Below, one piece after another: positions 1 to 8,165 of a DNA stretch of 64,000 nucleotides (position 1 is its first letter; each line of letters starts with the position of its first letter). The notes beneath the pieces were generated by a model. That model ran no database searches. It had not been told where the DNA came from and saw only the letters and a program-made list of their open reading frames with translations. Origin of the DNA: Planctomycetia bacterium (lineage in GTDB: Bacteria; Planctomycetota; Planctomycetia; Gemmatales; Gemmataceae); the NCBI GenBank assembly GCA_005799265.1, contig SYHD01000081.1, forward strand, positions 1 through 64,000, read 5' to 3'. Both the position numbers and the translations under genes were made by a program.

Positions 1-142
1 AAATCCCTTTCTGCTGGTGGTGATGATGCGTAACTACTTCATCAAACACCGCAGAAACTCCAAGGGATTTCGAGTTTCCCAAAATATTTCCAGGCGAGCA
101 CGGCATGGCTTCGCTTGATTGAGGGCTAGTTCAACGGGGGAG

Positions 143-186
143 AGATGGTCAGATGGCCATGCAAAACGATGGCCATCTGACCATCT
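143..186. repeat. Perfect hairpin AGATGGTCAGATGGCCAT-gcaaaacg-ATGGCCATCTGACCATCT
   Basis: 18-bp perfect arms. Confidence 0.95.
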
Positions 187-242
187 GCCCCGACACGATC
201 AAGCACATATACTGCGCTCGGGCGGAAATGACACATTTGCCT

Positions 243-305
243 CACTAGCCCGCAGCGCTAGCAAGGGCAACCACGGACATCCCTTGCTGGCGCTGCGGGC
301 TAGTG
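243..305. repeat. Hairpin CACTAGCCCGCAGCGCTAGCAAGGG / CCCTTGCTGGCGCTGCGGGCTAGTG
   Basis: 25-bp arms, one mismatch, 13-nt loop. Confidence 0.95.
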
Positions 306-373
306 AATGAGTCAATCCTGACCGCGTGCAGTATAAGAACACGACAAAGTGCGCGTAGCGTGCGTCAAGTCGC

Positions 374-1489
374 TCAGCCGACCCGATATTTCGCTACGAT
401 TGCTTCATTCAGGTCAACGCCCAGCCCCGGCTCTTCCGGCACGGAAATGTCGCCGTCGATCACCGGAAACGCTTGTTTCGTCAGATTTTTACGCAGATCG
501 CCCTGCTCAACGCAATACTCGAAGTAGTGCGTGTTCGGCAGAGCTGCGACGAAGTGCAGGCTGGCGGCGATGTTGATGCCGGTCTTGTACGAATGATTGA
601 CGCATAGCCGATGCCGGTCCGCGGCGTCCCAGCCCATGCGTTTGCTGCGCATCAGACCGCCGACGCGCGTCACGTCCACTTGCACGACATCGATGCCCGC
701 GTCCATCATCGCGACCATTTCCTTGATGTCGCAAATTTCCTCGCCCGCGGCGATGCGCATCGGCGGCGTACTTTCGCACAGTCGGCGATAGCCATCGACG
801 TTATCCGGATGCAACGGCTCCTCCAGCCATGCGAGATTGAATTCGGCGAATTGCTTGGCCCGGCGAATCGACGTCGCCGTGTCCCAGCACAGCCCCGCGT
901 CGACCATCAGCTCCGCCGTCGGCCCCAGCCCCTTGCGCGCGGCGCGGACGTGAGCGATGTCGCTCTCTTCGCTCAGCCCCATCGGACCCCAGCCGAACTT
1001 GACGGCCTTGTAGCCCTGCTTGACGAGTTCGCGGCCGATGCGCTCGGTCTCGTCGGGCGTGTCGCCGAAGAGGATGGAGGCGTAGGCACGGAATTTCTTG
1101 CGAAAGCCGCCGCCGAGCAGTTGATAAACGGGCCGTTTGACCGCCTTGCCGACGATGTCCCACAAGGCAATCTCGACGCCGCTCATGGCCTGGATGACCG
1201 CGCCTTGCCGGCCGAAGAAGATCGTCCCTTCATACATGCGATGAATGAGCCGATCGATTTCAAACGGATCCTGGCCGAGGACGCATTCGGTAAGGCCGCG
1301 CGAAATCTTGTGCGAGATCGGCGCGTCGATGATTGCTTTCGCCACGGACGGCGACGAATCGACTTCGCCGACGCCGACGATGCCGGCGTCGGTGTGCACC
1401 TTGACGACGAGGGTATCCTGGCTGCCGTCGCAACGCTCGTTGACGACGGGAAGGCGCAGATGGATGGCTTCGACTTGGGTGATTTTCAT
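374..1489 (-). CDS. Enolase-superfamily (mandelate racemase/muconate lactonizing enzyme-like) sugar-acid dehydratase
   Basis: 371 aa ORF; MR/MLE-type motifs ([38 protein letters not shown]). Confidence 0.85.
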   Translation of the reverse strand: MKITQVEAIHLRLPVVNERCDGSQDTLVVKVHTDAGIVGVGEVDSSPSVAKAIIDAPISHKISRGLTECVLGQDPFEIDRLIHRMYEGTIFFGRQGAVIQAMSGVEIALWDIVGKAVKRPVYQLLGGGFRKKFRAYASILFGDTPDETERIGRELVKQGYKAVKFGWGPMGLSEESDIAHVRAARKGLGPTAELMVDAGLCWDTATSIRRAKQFAEFNLAWLEEPLHPDNVDGYRRLCESTPPMRIAAGEEICDIKEMVAMMDAGIDVVQVDVTRVGGLMRSKRMGWDAADRHRLCVNHSYKTGINIAASLHFVAALPNTHYFEYCVEQGDLRKNLTKQAFPVIDGDISVPEEPGLGVDLNEAIVAKYRVG

Positions 1490-1531
1490 GGCTGATCTCT
1501 CTTGAGGTAAAAAGAGATTGTATTCGCGGCG

Positions 1532-1885
1532 TCAGGCATGGACGATCAAAGCGGTTCGCGTCAATTCAGCGTAGTCATGCGTTTGGAATGTCGAGACGAT
1601 CGTCGCGGTGAGCGGCGCAAATAGCGATTCGAGGTCCTTATTTGAAATGTTGCTGGTCGAAATCAATAGAAGTTTGTACGGCTCCTTTGACAGCAGAAAG
1701 GAATCCACGAAGTCGCCGTCTTTCGTGATGACAACGCGTTCTTCCCGTAGCGATAGGTCGTTTAATTCCGTGTCGGTGGTGCGATTGGCGTTCGGCAAGT
1801 CCAAGGTGTGCACCGCATCGTGCCCTGCCGTCGTCAGAAGGTGAGCCAGACGACGTGGAAGCTGGGCGTCGATCAGGAAGTTCAT
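1532..1885 (-). CDS. DUF5615 PIN-like protein (putative toxin)
   Basis: 117 aa, N-terminus MNFLIDAQLPRRLAHLLTTAGHDAVHT and VVITKDGDF typical of DUF5615; 4-nt overlap with the upstream DUF433 gene. Confidence 0.85.
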   Translation of the reverse strand: MNFLIDAQLPRRLAHLLTTAGHDAVHTLDLPNANRTTDTELNDLSLREERVVITKDGDFVDSFLLSKEPYKLLLISTSNISNKDLESLFAPLTATIVSTFQTHDYAELTRTALIVHA

Positions 1886-2112
1886 GGCTGAACCATCTCC
1901 ACCTTCTTGACCTGACTTAGCCGGGTCGCATACGTGAGAACGGCAAGGATGTCATCACGCTCCAGGTCCTCATAATCGGCGAGGATTTCGTCTATCGTCA
2001 TGCCCGAACTGAGCAATTCAAGGATCGATTCAATCGGATACCGTAGACCGCGAATGGTCGGCTTGCCATGGCAAATATTGGGATCGATCGTAATTCGAGA
2101 AAGTGCGTTCAT
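1882..2112 (-). CDS. DUF433 domain protein (putative antitoxin)
   Basis: 76 aa, RITIDPNICHGKPTIRGLRYPIESILELLSSGMTIDEILADYEDLERDDI, classic DUF433. Confidence 0.9.
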   Translation of the reverse strand: MNALSRITIDPNICHGKPTIRGLRYPIESILELLSSGMTIDEILADYEDLERDDILAVLTYATRLSQVKKVEMVQP

Positions 2113-2243
2113 GGAAGCCTCCGCGATTTCCCTTGCTGGTCCTCGCTGCGACCCAGCGCCGCGGTGTTTTGTGTCATGTTTTCAGTGTATCTGTGGGCGT
2201 CGGACAATGCTACATGCGGACTTTGGGCGCCGCGGCCGGCGGT

Positions 2244-3875
2244 TCAGGCGGTTGCAGGTGCTTCGTCGAGGTGCACCTGTTTGTAGCCGCCCTGAAGCTG
2301 GAAATAGACAATCAAGCCGATGTAGCCGAGGAGCATGATGACGGGGAACAACACCATGTTCGCAAGTGCTCCTTGCTTGCTTTGGCCTATGGTATGGGTA
2401 ATCTGTGTATTCACGTCGGCGCGTTGGGCTTCCGGCAGGGTGTCGATCAAATCTTTCAGTTTCTTGTCGGAGATCGCCTGATACGAAATGATCTCGTAGA
2501 TGGAACGATTTTCCACGACGGTCAGTTTCCCGTCCTTCATGAGGGCGGGCAATGCCTTGATGGCTTTCTCGTCCTTGCTGACCGCTGCAATTGCCTTGTC
2601 GGCCTGCAAAGTTCCGATGTAGGGGAACCCGAGCGTGCCGACCGCAAGCATGCCGATGCCGGAGATGGCGTTGAGCGTCAACGCGCCGCCTTTGGGCGTT
2701 TGCTCGGAGACGACGCCAAGCATGGTCGGCCAGAAGAACGTTTTGCCGAAGCCGTAGAGCGTGGCCGCGACGAAAATCAATAGTCCGGTGGAGAACGAGA
2801 GCATGTACAGGCCGATGATCGCCAGCAGCGCACTCAGGGCGAGCAAAGGCAGCGGCTTGAGGCTGTGCACGATCGGGCCCGCGAAGAAGCGCAGCACCAT
2901 CATGATGACCGACGTGTACACGAGCACCCAGCCGGGATGGAATTTGCCACTCGCGATTTCTTCCATGATGCCAGTGATCCAGCCGTCCGTGCCGATTTCG
3001 GTCGTCGCCAAGGGCATCATGATGAGGACCAGGATGAACATCAGAATGCGCCCCGAGGATTGCGTGTAGACGCCGAAGGCAACGACGATCACGACGCCGA
3101 TGGCGACGAACCCGCCCTTCGCCGCGATGGACAGTTCGCCGCCGCCGGAGAAGAACTCGATCAACTGCAAGGTGACGAGGAAGCCGACGATCAGGGCGCC
3201 GAGAATGCCGAATTCCGAGAGCATGTCCTTGTACGAGACGCCAGACGAAACGCGCTCCTGCACCGGGAATTGGAGCGGCAATAGCATCACGAGGTAGGCC
3301 AGCGCGGGCACGGCGATCAAGCCGACCTTGATGAACCAAGGCACGTGATCGATGAAAATCGTCACCATGCCGGCGATGACCAGACCGCCCGGCCAGCCCG
3401 CGTGCAGGATGTTTAGCCATTTTGTTTTCTCGCGGCTGAACATCGTGGCGACGACGGGGTTGATGAACGCTTCGACAGTCCCGTTGCCGAGCGCGAGAAT
3501 CAAACTGCCCCAGTAGAGAAGGCTGAATGCCGTCTCCTTGTCGCCGGCTTGCGAGACGAAGTAGGCGCTGACCCCCATGCAGGCCCAGATAATGTGGCCC
3601 AGAAAAGCGATGATCATCGATATCTTGTAGCCGATGCGGTCGATGAGCAAGCTGAAACCGATAATGCTGACGGCGAAGGGCCAGATGCCGATGCCTGCCA
3701 ATTCGCCGGAACGCGCGGGGTCGAGGCTAAACTCATTCGCCCATGTCGTGATGAGGAACATGCGGGCGATAAACCCGAATGCCGTCGTCACCAGTGCCGT
3801 GAAACACCCCCAGAAGAGTACGGGGTTTTCGGTTTTTTCCATCGAGGACATGGCAACGGTACTTTGAGCGGACAT
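2244..3875 (-). CDS. MFS transporter
   Basis: 543 aa, about 12 hydrophobic segments, MFS-like N-terminal half. Confidence 0.85.
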   Translation of the reverse strand: MSAQSTVAMSSMEKTENPVLFWGCFTALVTTAFGFIARMFLITTWANEFSLDPARSGELAGIGIWPFAVSIIGFSLLIDRIGYKISMIIAFLGHIIWACMGVSAYFVSQAGDKETAFSLLYWGSLILALGNGTVEAFINPVVATMFSREKTKWLNILHAGWPGGLVIAGMVTIFIDHVPWFIKVGLIAVPALAYLVMLLPLQFPVQERVSSGVSYKDMLSEFGILGALIVGFLVTLQLIEFFSGGGELSIAAKGGFVAIGVVIVVAFGVYTQSSGRILMFILVLIMMPLATTEIGTDGWITGIMEEIASGKFHPGWVLVYTSVIMMVLRFFAGPIVHSLKPLPLLALSALLAIIGLYMLSFSTGLLIFVAATLYGFGKTFFWPTMLGVVSEQTPKGGALTLNAISGIGMLAVGTLGFPYIGTLQADKAIAAVSKDEKAIKALPALMKDGKLTVVENRSIYEIISYQAISDKKLKDLIDTLPEAQRADVNTQITHTIGQSKQGALANMVLFPVIMLLGYIGLIVYFQLQGGYKQVHLDEAPATA

Positions 3876-4108
3876 GCAGGCTCCTGGTGAGGATCGAATC
3901 GGTCGAAAGCGGAAAGGTTATGCGACTTCCCTGTCGAAGTCAATTGCCAATCCGTCATTTCCGTCGAACTTGGCATCGCCTCCACGCGCCAATCGTTTAC
4001 AATGTCAGCTATCAGCCGTCAGCTTTCAGAGAGAAAACGCCCTTTGGCTATCGACCAGAAAGGCAATTTGGATCGCTCGCCATGTTCTAGCTGATACCTG
4101 ATGGAATC

Positions 4109-4921
4109 GTGTGCCACCCGAACCACCTTGAGCAATCGAAGCCGACCTTGCGAACCTTCACCTTCCTCGGCACTGGAACCTCCGTCGGCGTGCCGATGAT
4201 CGGCTGCGAGTGCGCCGTCTGTACGTCGAAGGACCCGCGCAACCAGCGCTATCGCTGCTCCGTGTTGATTCGGGCGCCGCAGGGAAACATCCTGATTGAC
4301 ACGGGCCCAGAATTGCGCCTGCAACTGTTGCGCGCCAAGGTCAACATCGTCCACGCCGTTCTCTATACGCATGCGCATGCCGATCACATGTATGGGCTGG
4401 ACGATCTGCGCCCCATCCCGCGTTTGCTCGGTGGGCCCGTGCCGCTCTATTGCACGACCGAAGTCGAGCGCAAGTTGCGGCAAGCGTTTGCCTATGCGTT
4501 CTCGCCCGAAGCGGAAGTGCTGCCGATGGGCTATTTGCCGAAGCTGACGTTCCGCACGATTACCGAAGGGCCGTTCACGGTAGTGGACGAGCGCGTCACG
4601 CCGATTCCGCTGGAGCACGCCCATTTCAGCGTGTTTGGCTTCCGTATCGCCGACGTCGCCTATTGTACGGATGTCGGTAAAATTCCCAGGCAGAGCATGA
4701 ATCGGCTCGAAGGGCTGGAAGTGCTGATCCTGGACGCGCTGCGTATTCGCCCGCACCCGGCCCATTTTTGTCTTGACGAGGCGCTGGAAGTGATCGAACG
4801 CTTGCAGCCGAAAAAAGCGTATTTGACGCACATGTCGCACGACCTCGAACACGAGGCGACGACCAAGCTGCTGCCGCCGAACGTTGAGCTGGCGTATGAC
4901 GGCCTGTGCTTTCCGTTCTGA
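4109..4921 (+). CDS. MBL-fold metallo-hydrolase (PhnP-like)
   Basis: FLGTGTSVGVPMIGCECAVC and THAHADHMYGLDDLR metal-binding motif; start codon uncertain. Confidence 0.88.
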   Translation: MCHPNHLEQSKPTLRTFTFLGTGTSVGVPMIGCECAVCTSKDPRNQRYRCSVLIRAPQGNILIDTGPELRLQLLRAKVNIVHAVLYTHAHADHMYGLDDLRPIPRLLGGPVPLYCTTEVERKLRQAFAYAFSPEAEVLPMGYLPKLTFRTITEGPFTVVDERVTPIPLEHAHFSVFGFRIADVAYCTDVGKIPRQSMNRLEGLEVLILDALRIRPHPAHFCLDEALEVIERLQPKKAYLTHMSHDLEHEATTKLLPPNVELAYDGLCFPF

Positions 4922-4931
4922 AAGCGCCTAT

Positions 4932-4959
4932 GGCTTGGCGCTCGCACGAGCGCCAAGCC
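4932..4959. repeat. Family-A type intergenic palindrome (GGCTTGGCGCTCG-CA-CGAGCGCCAAGCC)
   Basis: 13-bp perfect arms; lies just upstream of the start at 4977. Confidence 0.85.
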
Positions 4960-4976
4960 GCAAGCGGCCCGAAAGG

Positions 4977-6389
4977 ATGCCCATGATTCCGACTGAATTG
5001 CGCGAACGTCTGCAGCGCCACGGCCAGGATCATCTGCTCGCCGTTTACGAGAAGCTCACGCAGCCGGAGCGTGCCAACTTGCTGCGCGAACTGGCAATGA
5101 TCGATGTTGCCGAATTGCAGGCACTGCACGCGCGGCGCGAGCAGAAAGACGCCTTGCCCGAACGCGCCCGCATCCAGCCGTTGCCGCGGCCAACAATCGA
5201 AGAAGCGGATTGCGACGATTTTTTCGGGCGCGGTGAAGACGCCTATTATGAGGGCGAGATGGCGTTCCTGATTGTTGCGGGGGGCCAAGGAACGCGGCTC
5301 GGATTCGACGAGCCCAAGGGGATGTTCCCGATCGGGCCGATCTCGAAGAAGTCGCTGTTTCAACTGCATGCCGAGAAGGTTCTGGCGTTGACGCGGCGCA
5401 CGGGCATGCGTTACCCGCTCCTTGTGATGACGAGTCCGGCGACCGATGAGCCGACGCGCAAGTTCTTCAAACGGAAGAATTACTTCCGCCTGCCGCCGCA
5501 GGATGTATGGTTCTTCTGCCAGGGGACGATGCCCGCGGTTGATCTGCACGCGGGACGGCTCTTGCTCGAAGGGCCAGGGCGCCTATGCCTCAGCCCGAAC
5601 GGCCACGGAGGCACGATCACCGGGCTCGCGGAAAGTGGGATTCTCGATCAGCTCGAAGGTCGCGACGTGCAGACCATCTACTATTTCCAGGTGGACAATC
5701 CGTTGGTGAACCTGGCTGATTATCTCTTCGTTGGTCGACACCTGGCCCAAGAAGCCCAGGTCTCATCGAAGGTGCTGCCGAAGACGGGGCCGAAGGAGAA
5801 GGTCGGCAATTTTCTCCTGCTCGATGGCCGCTGCTCGATGATCGAATACTCCGATCTGCCGGACGATTGGGCCCACGAGACGGACGAGCAGGGACAACTC
5901 AAGTTCTGGGCCGGCAATCCCGCGATCCATTTGTTCGATGTCGAATTCTTGCGGGAACTCACCACGCAGGCGGATCGAATGCCGTGGCATCTGGCGCGCA
6001 AGAAAGTTCCGCATCTAGACGAGGCGGGCCATCTCGTCAAGCCGGAGACGGAAAACGCGCTGAAGTTCGAGCGGTTCATATTTGACGTGCTGCCCCAGGC
6101 GGAGCGCTGGACCGTGCTTTCGACATCGCGTGAAGACGAATTCGCGCCGGTCAAGAACAAGGAAGGAGTCGACTCGCCGGAAAGCGCGCGTGCCATGATG
6201 ATCGCCCAGCACACCCGCCTGTTGCGCGAGGCTGGCATCGAGGTCACCGAGGGAATACCGGTTGAGCTTAGCCCGTTGTACGCCATGGATGTGGAAGACA
6301 TCGAAGAGACTTACAAGGGCGACCGTCGCATAACGAGAAGCACTTACTTGAATGAGCCGATGGAGTTTCGCAAACGAACGAAGTGGTAG
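4977..6389 (+). CDS. UDPGP-type UTP--sugar/N-acetylglucosamine-1-phosphate uridylyltransferase
   Basis: LIVAGGQGTRLGFDEPKGMFPIGP signature; SPNGHGGTITGL; start taken at ATG 4977 rather than ORF start 4884. Confidence 0.9.
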   Translation: MPMIPTELRERLQRHGQDHLLAVYEKLTQPERANLLRELAMIDVAELQALHARREQKDALPERARIQPLPRPTIEEADCDDFFGRGEDAYYEGEMAFLIVAGGQGTRLGFDEPKGMFPIGPISKKSLFQLHAEKVLALTRRTGMRYPLLVMTSPATDEPTRKFFKRKNYFRLPPQDVWFFCQGTMPAVDLHAGRLLLEGPGRLCLSPNGHGGTITGLAESGILDQLEGRDVQTIYYFQVDNPLVNLADYLFVGRHLAQEAQVSSKVLPKTGPKEKVGNFLLLDGRCSMIEYSDLPDDWAHETDEQGQLKFWAGNPAIHLFDVEFLRELTTQADRMPWHLARKKVPHLDEAGHLVKPETENALKFERFIFDVLPQAERWTVLSTSREDEFAPVKNKEGVDSPESARAMMIAQHTRLLREAGIEVTEGIPVELSPLYAMDVEDIEETYKGDRRITRSTYLNEPMEFRKRTKW

Positions 6390-6431
6390 CTCGTTCCCAG
6401 GCGATGTCTGCAAGCGAGGAGGAAATCGCAC

Positions 6432-7511
6432 ATGCTACACGCATTCATCATGGCCGGCGGCGGGGGCACGCGGTTTTGGCCGCGCAGCCGGCAGTCGAAG
6501 CCGAAGCAATTCCTGAAATTCGTCGGCGCTGCCACCCTCTTGCAGCAAGCGTTTGAGCGAATCGAAGCGCTGAGTACGCCGGAACGCATGTGGGTCATCA
6601 CCGCCGCGGGCTATTGTGCCGAGACTGCCCGCCAGTTGCCGAGTCTGCCAGTCGAGCGCATCGTCGGCGAACCGTGCGGGCGCGATACTGCCGCGTGCAT
6701 CGGCCTCGGCGCGGCGCTGTGCCTGCGCGACGATCCCGATGCGATCATGCTGGTGACGCCCGCCGATCACGTCATCGAGCCCGCCCAGGAGTTTCGCCGG
6801 GCCGTTCACGTCGCCGAGCAGACCGTGCGTGAATATCCCGACGCTCTCGTCACCTTCGGCATCCGCCCCGCCTTTGCGGCGACCGGTTACGGCTACATCG
6901 AACGCGGCGTCGAATTGACGCAGCGCCAGGGGATTCCCGTTTATCGCGTCGGTTCGTTTCGCGAGAAGCCGCACGCCGAACTCGCGGAAGAATACGTCGC
7001 GTCGGGCAATCATTTCTGGAACAGCGGCATCTTCGTCTGGCGCGCGGCGACGATTCTCGATCGGCTTCGCGCCAATCAACCGAAGCTTGCCGCTGCCGTC
7101 GAACGCATCGCCGCCGCGTGGGACACCCCCGAGTGCGAAAATGTGCTGACGCGCGAATATGCCGCGCTGGACAAGGTCAGCATCGACTACGCCGTCATGG
7201 AGAAGGCGCCCGAAGTGCTTATGGTCAAGGCGCCGTTTCTGTGGGACGACGTCGGCAGCTGGCTCGCCCTGGAACGCCGGCAACCGCAGGACGCCTTCGA
7301 CAACACCGTGCTCGCGAATCACTTCGGCATCGACACGCATCACTGCGTCATCGTCGGCGACGAGACGAAGCTCATCACCACGCTCGGCGTAAGCGACCTC
7401 ATCATCATTCAAGACGGCGACGCGATCCTGGTCGCCCATCGCAAGGAAGAAGGCAACATCAAGAAGATCGTCGAGCAGCTCAAAACACGCGGTCTGGAGA
7501 AGCACCTTTGA
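6432..7511 (+). CDS. manC: Mannose-1-phosphate guanylyltransferase
   Basis: IMAGGGGTRFWPRSRQSKPKQFL signature; TPADHVI; FWNSGIFVW. Confidence 0.92.
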   Translation: MLHAFIMAGGGGTRFWPRSRQSKPKQFLKFVGAATLLQQAFERIEALSTPERMWVITAAGYCAETARQLPSLPVERIVGEPCGRDTAACIGLGAALCLRDDPDAIMLVTPADHVIEPAQEFRRAVHVAEQTVREYPDALVTFGIRPAFAATGYGYIERGVELTQRQGIPVYRVGSFREKPHAELAEEYVASGNHFWNSGIFVWRAATILDRLRANQPKLAAAVERIAAAWDTPECENVLTREYAALDKVSIDYAVMEKAPEVLMVKAPFLWDDVGSWLALERRQPQDAFDNTVLANHFGIDTHHCVIVGDETKLITTLGVSDLIIIQDGDAILVAHRKEEGNIKKIVEQLKTRGLEKHL

Positions 7512-7512
7512 C

Positions 7513-7610
7513 CAAGGCAAAAGGCAAAAGGAAAAAGGAAAAAGTGAAGATCCGACATCGTCTTCATTCTTGAATTCCTTTTTCCTTTTGCCTTTTTCCT
7601 TTTGCCTTTG
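7513..7610. repeat. Homopurine/homopyrimidine inverted repeat (AAGGCAAAAGGAAAAAGG / CCTTTTTCCTTTTGCC)
   Basis: Arms about 31 nt around an approx. 35-nt centre, between manC and ruvX. Confidence 0.8.
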
Positions 7611-7623
7611 CGGAGTGACTCCC

Positions 7624-8088
7624 TTGAAGCCGCGCACGAGACTCCTGGCGATCGATCCCGGCAGTGTGCGCATCGGCCTGGCCATCAGCGATGCGGATCG
7701 GCGCATCGCCTCGCCGCTGACGACGTACACGCGCCGCGATTTGGCGCGCGATGCGGCGTTCTTCAAGGAGACCGTGGAGGAGGAAGAGGTCGGCGGCATC
7801 GTCATCGGCTTGCCCGTGCGCGCGAACGGCTACGAAGGCGAGCAGGCGCAGGCTGCGCGGAAATTCGGCGCGTGGCTGCACGAAATGACGGGCGTGCCGT
7901 GCGTGTACTACGATGAGCGATTCACGAGCTACGCGGCGGAGTCATCGCTCTTGGAGGCCGGGCTAACGAAGAAGAAACGCAAGGCCCGTCGTGATCGGGT
8001 CGCAGCCCAGATTCTATTGCAGACGTACCTGGACGCGGGGTGTCCGGCGGAAGCCAAAGCCGTTGGGCGTGATGAATCCACTTCCTGA
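7624..8088 (+). CDS. ruvX: Putative pre-16S rRNA nuclease / Holliday junction resolvase RuvX (YqgF)
   Basis: LLAIDPGSVRIGLAISD, YYDERFTSYAAE; TTG start inferred. Confidence 0.9.
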   Translation: MKPRTRLLAIDPGSVRIGLAISDADRRIASPLTTYTRRDLARDAAFFKETVEEEEVGGIVIGLPVRANGYEGEQAQAARKFGAWLHEMTGVPCVYYDERFTSYAAESSLLEAGLTKKKRKARRDRVAAQILLQTYLDAGCPAEAKAVGRDESTS

Positions 8089-8165
8089 GCTTGCGTTGCT
8101 TTGGTGATTCGGAATCGCTATCGTGATGGCATCCATTCACCAATCCTCCTCCGCGCGAGGTTGCC

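Noticed and set aside
2182-3420. 412-aa minus-strand ORF overlapping the MFS gene
   Set aside because: Out-of-frame shadow of the MFS coding sequence; Arg/His-rich with no family signal.
6435-7805. 456-aa minus ORF across manC and the homopurine repeat
   Set aside because: Antisense to manC; includes low-complexity repeat translation (QRQKEKGKRKKEF).
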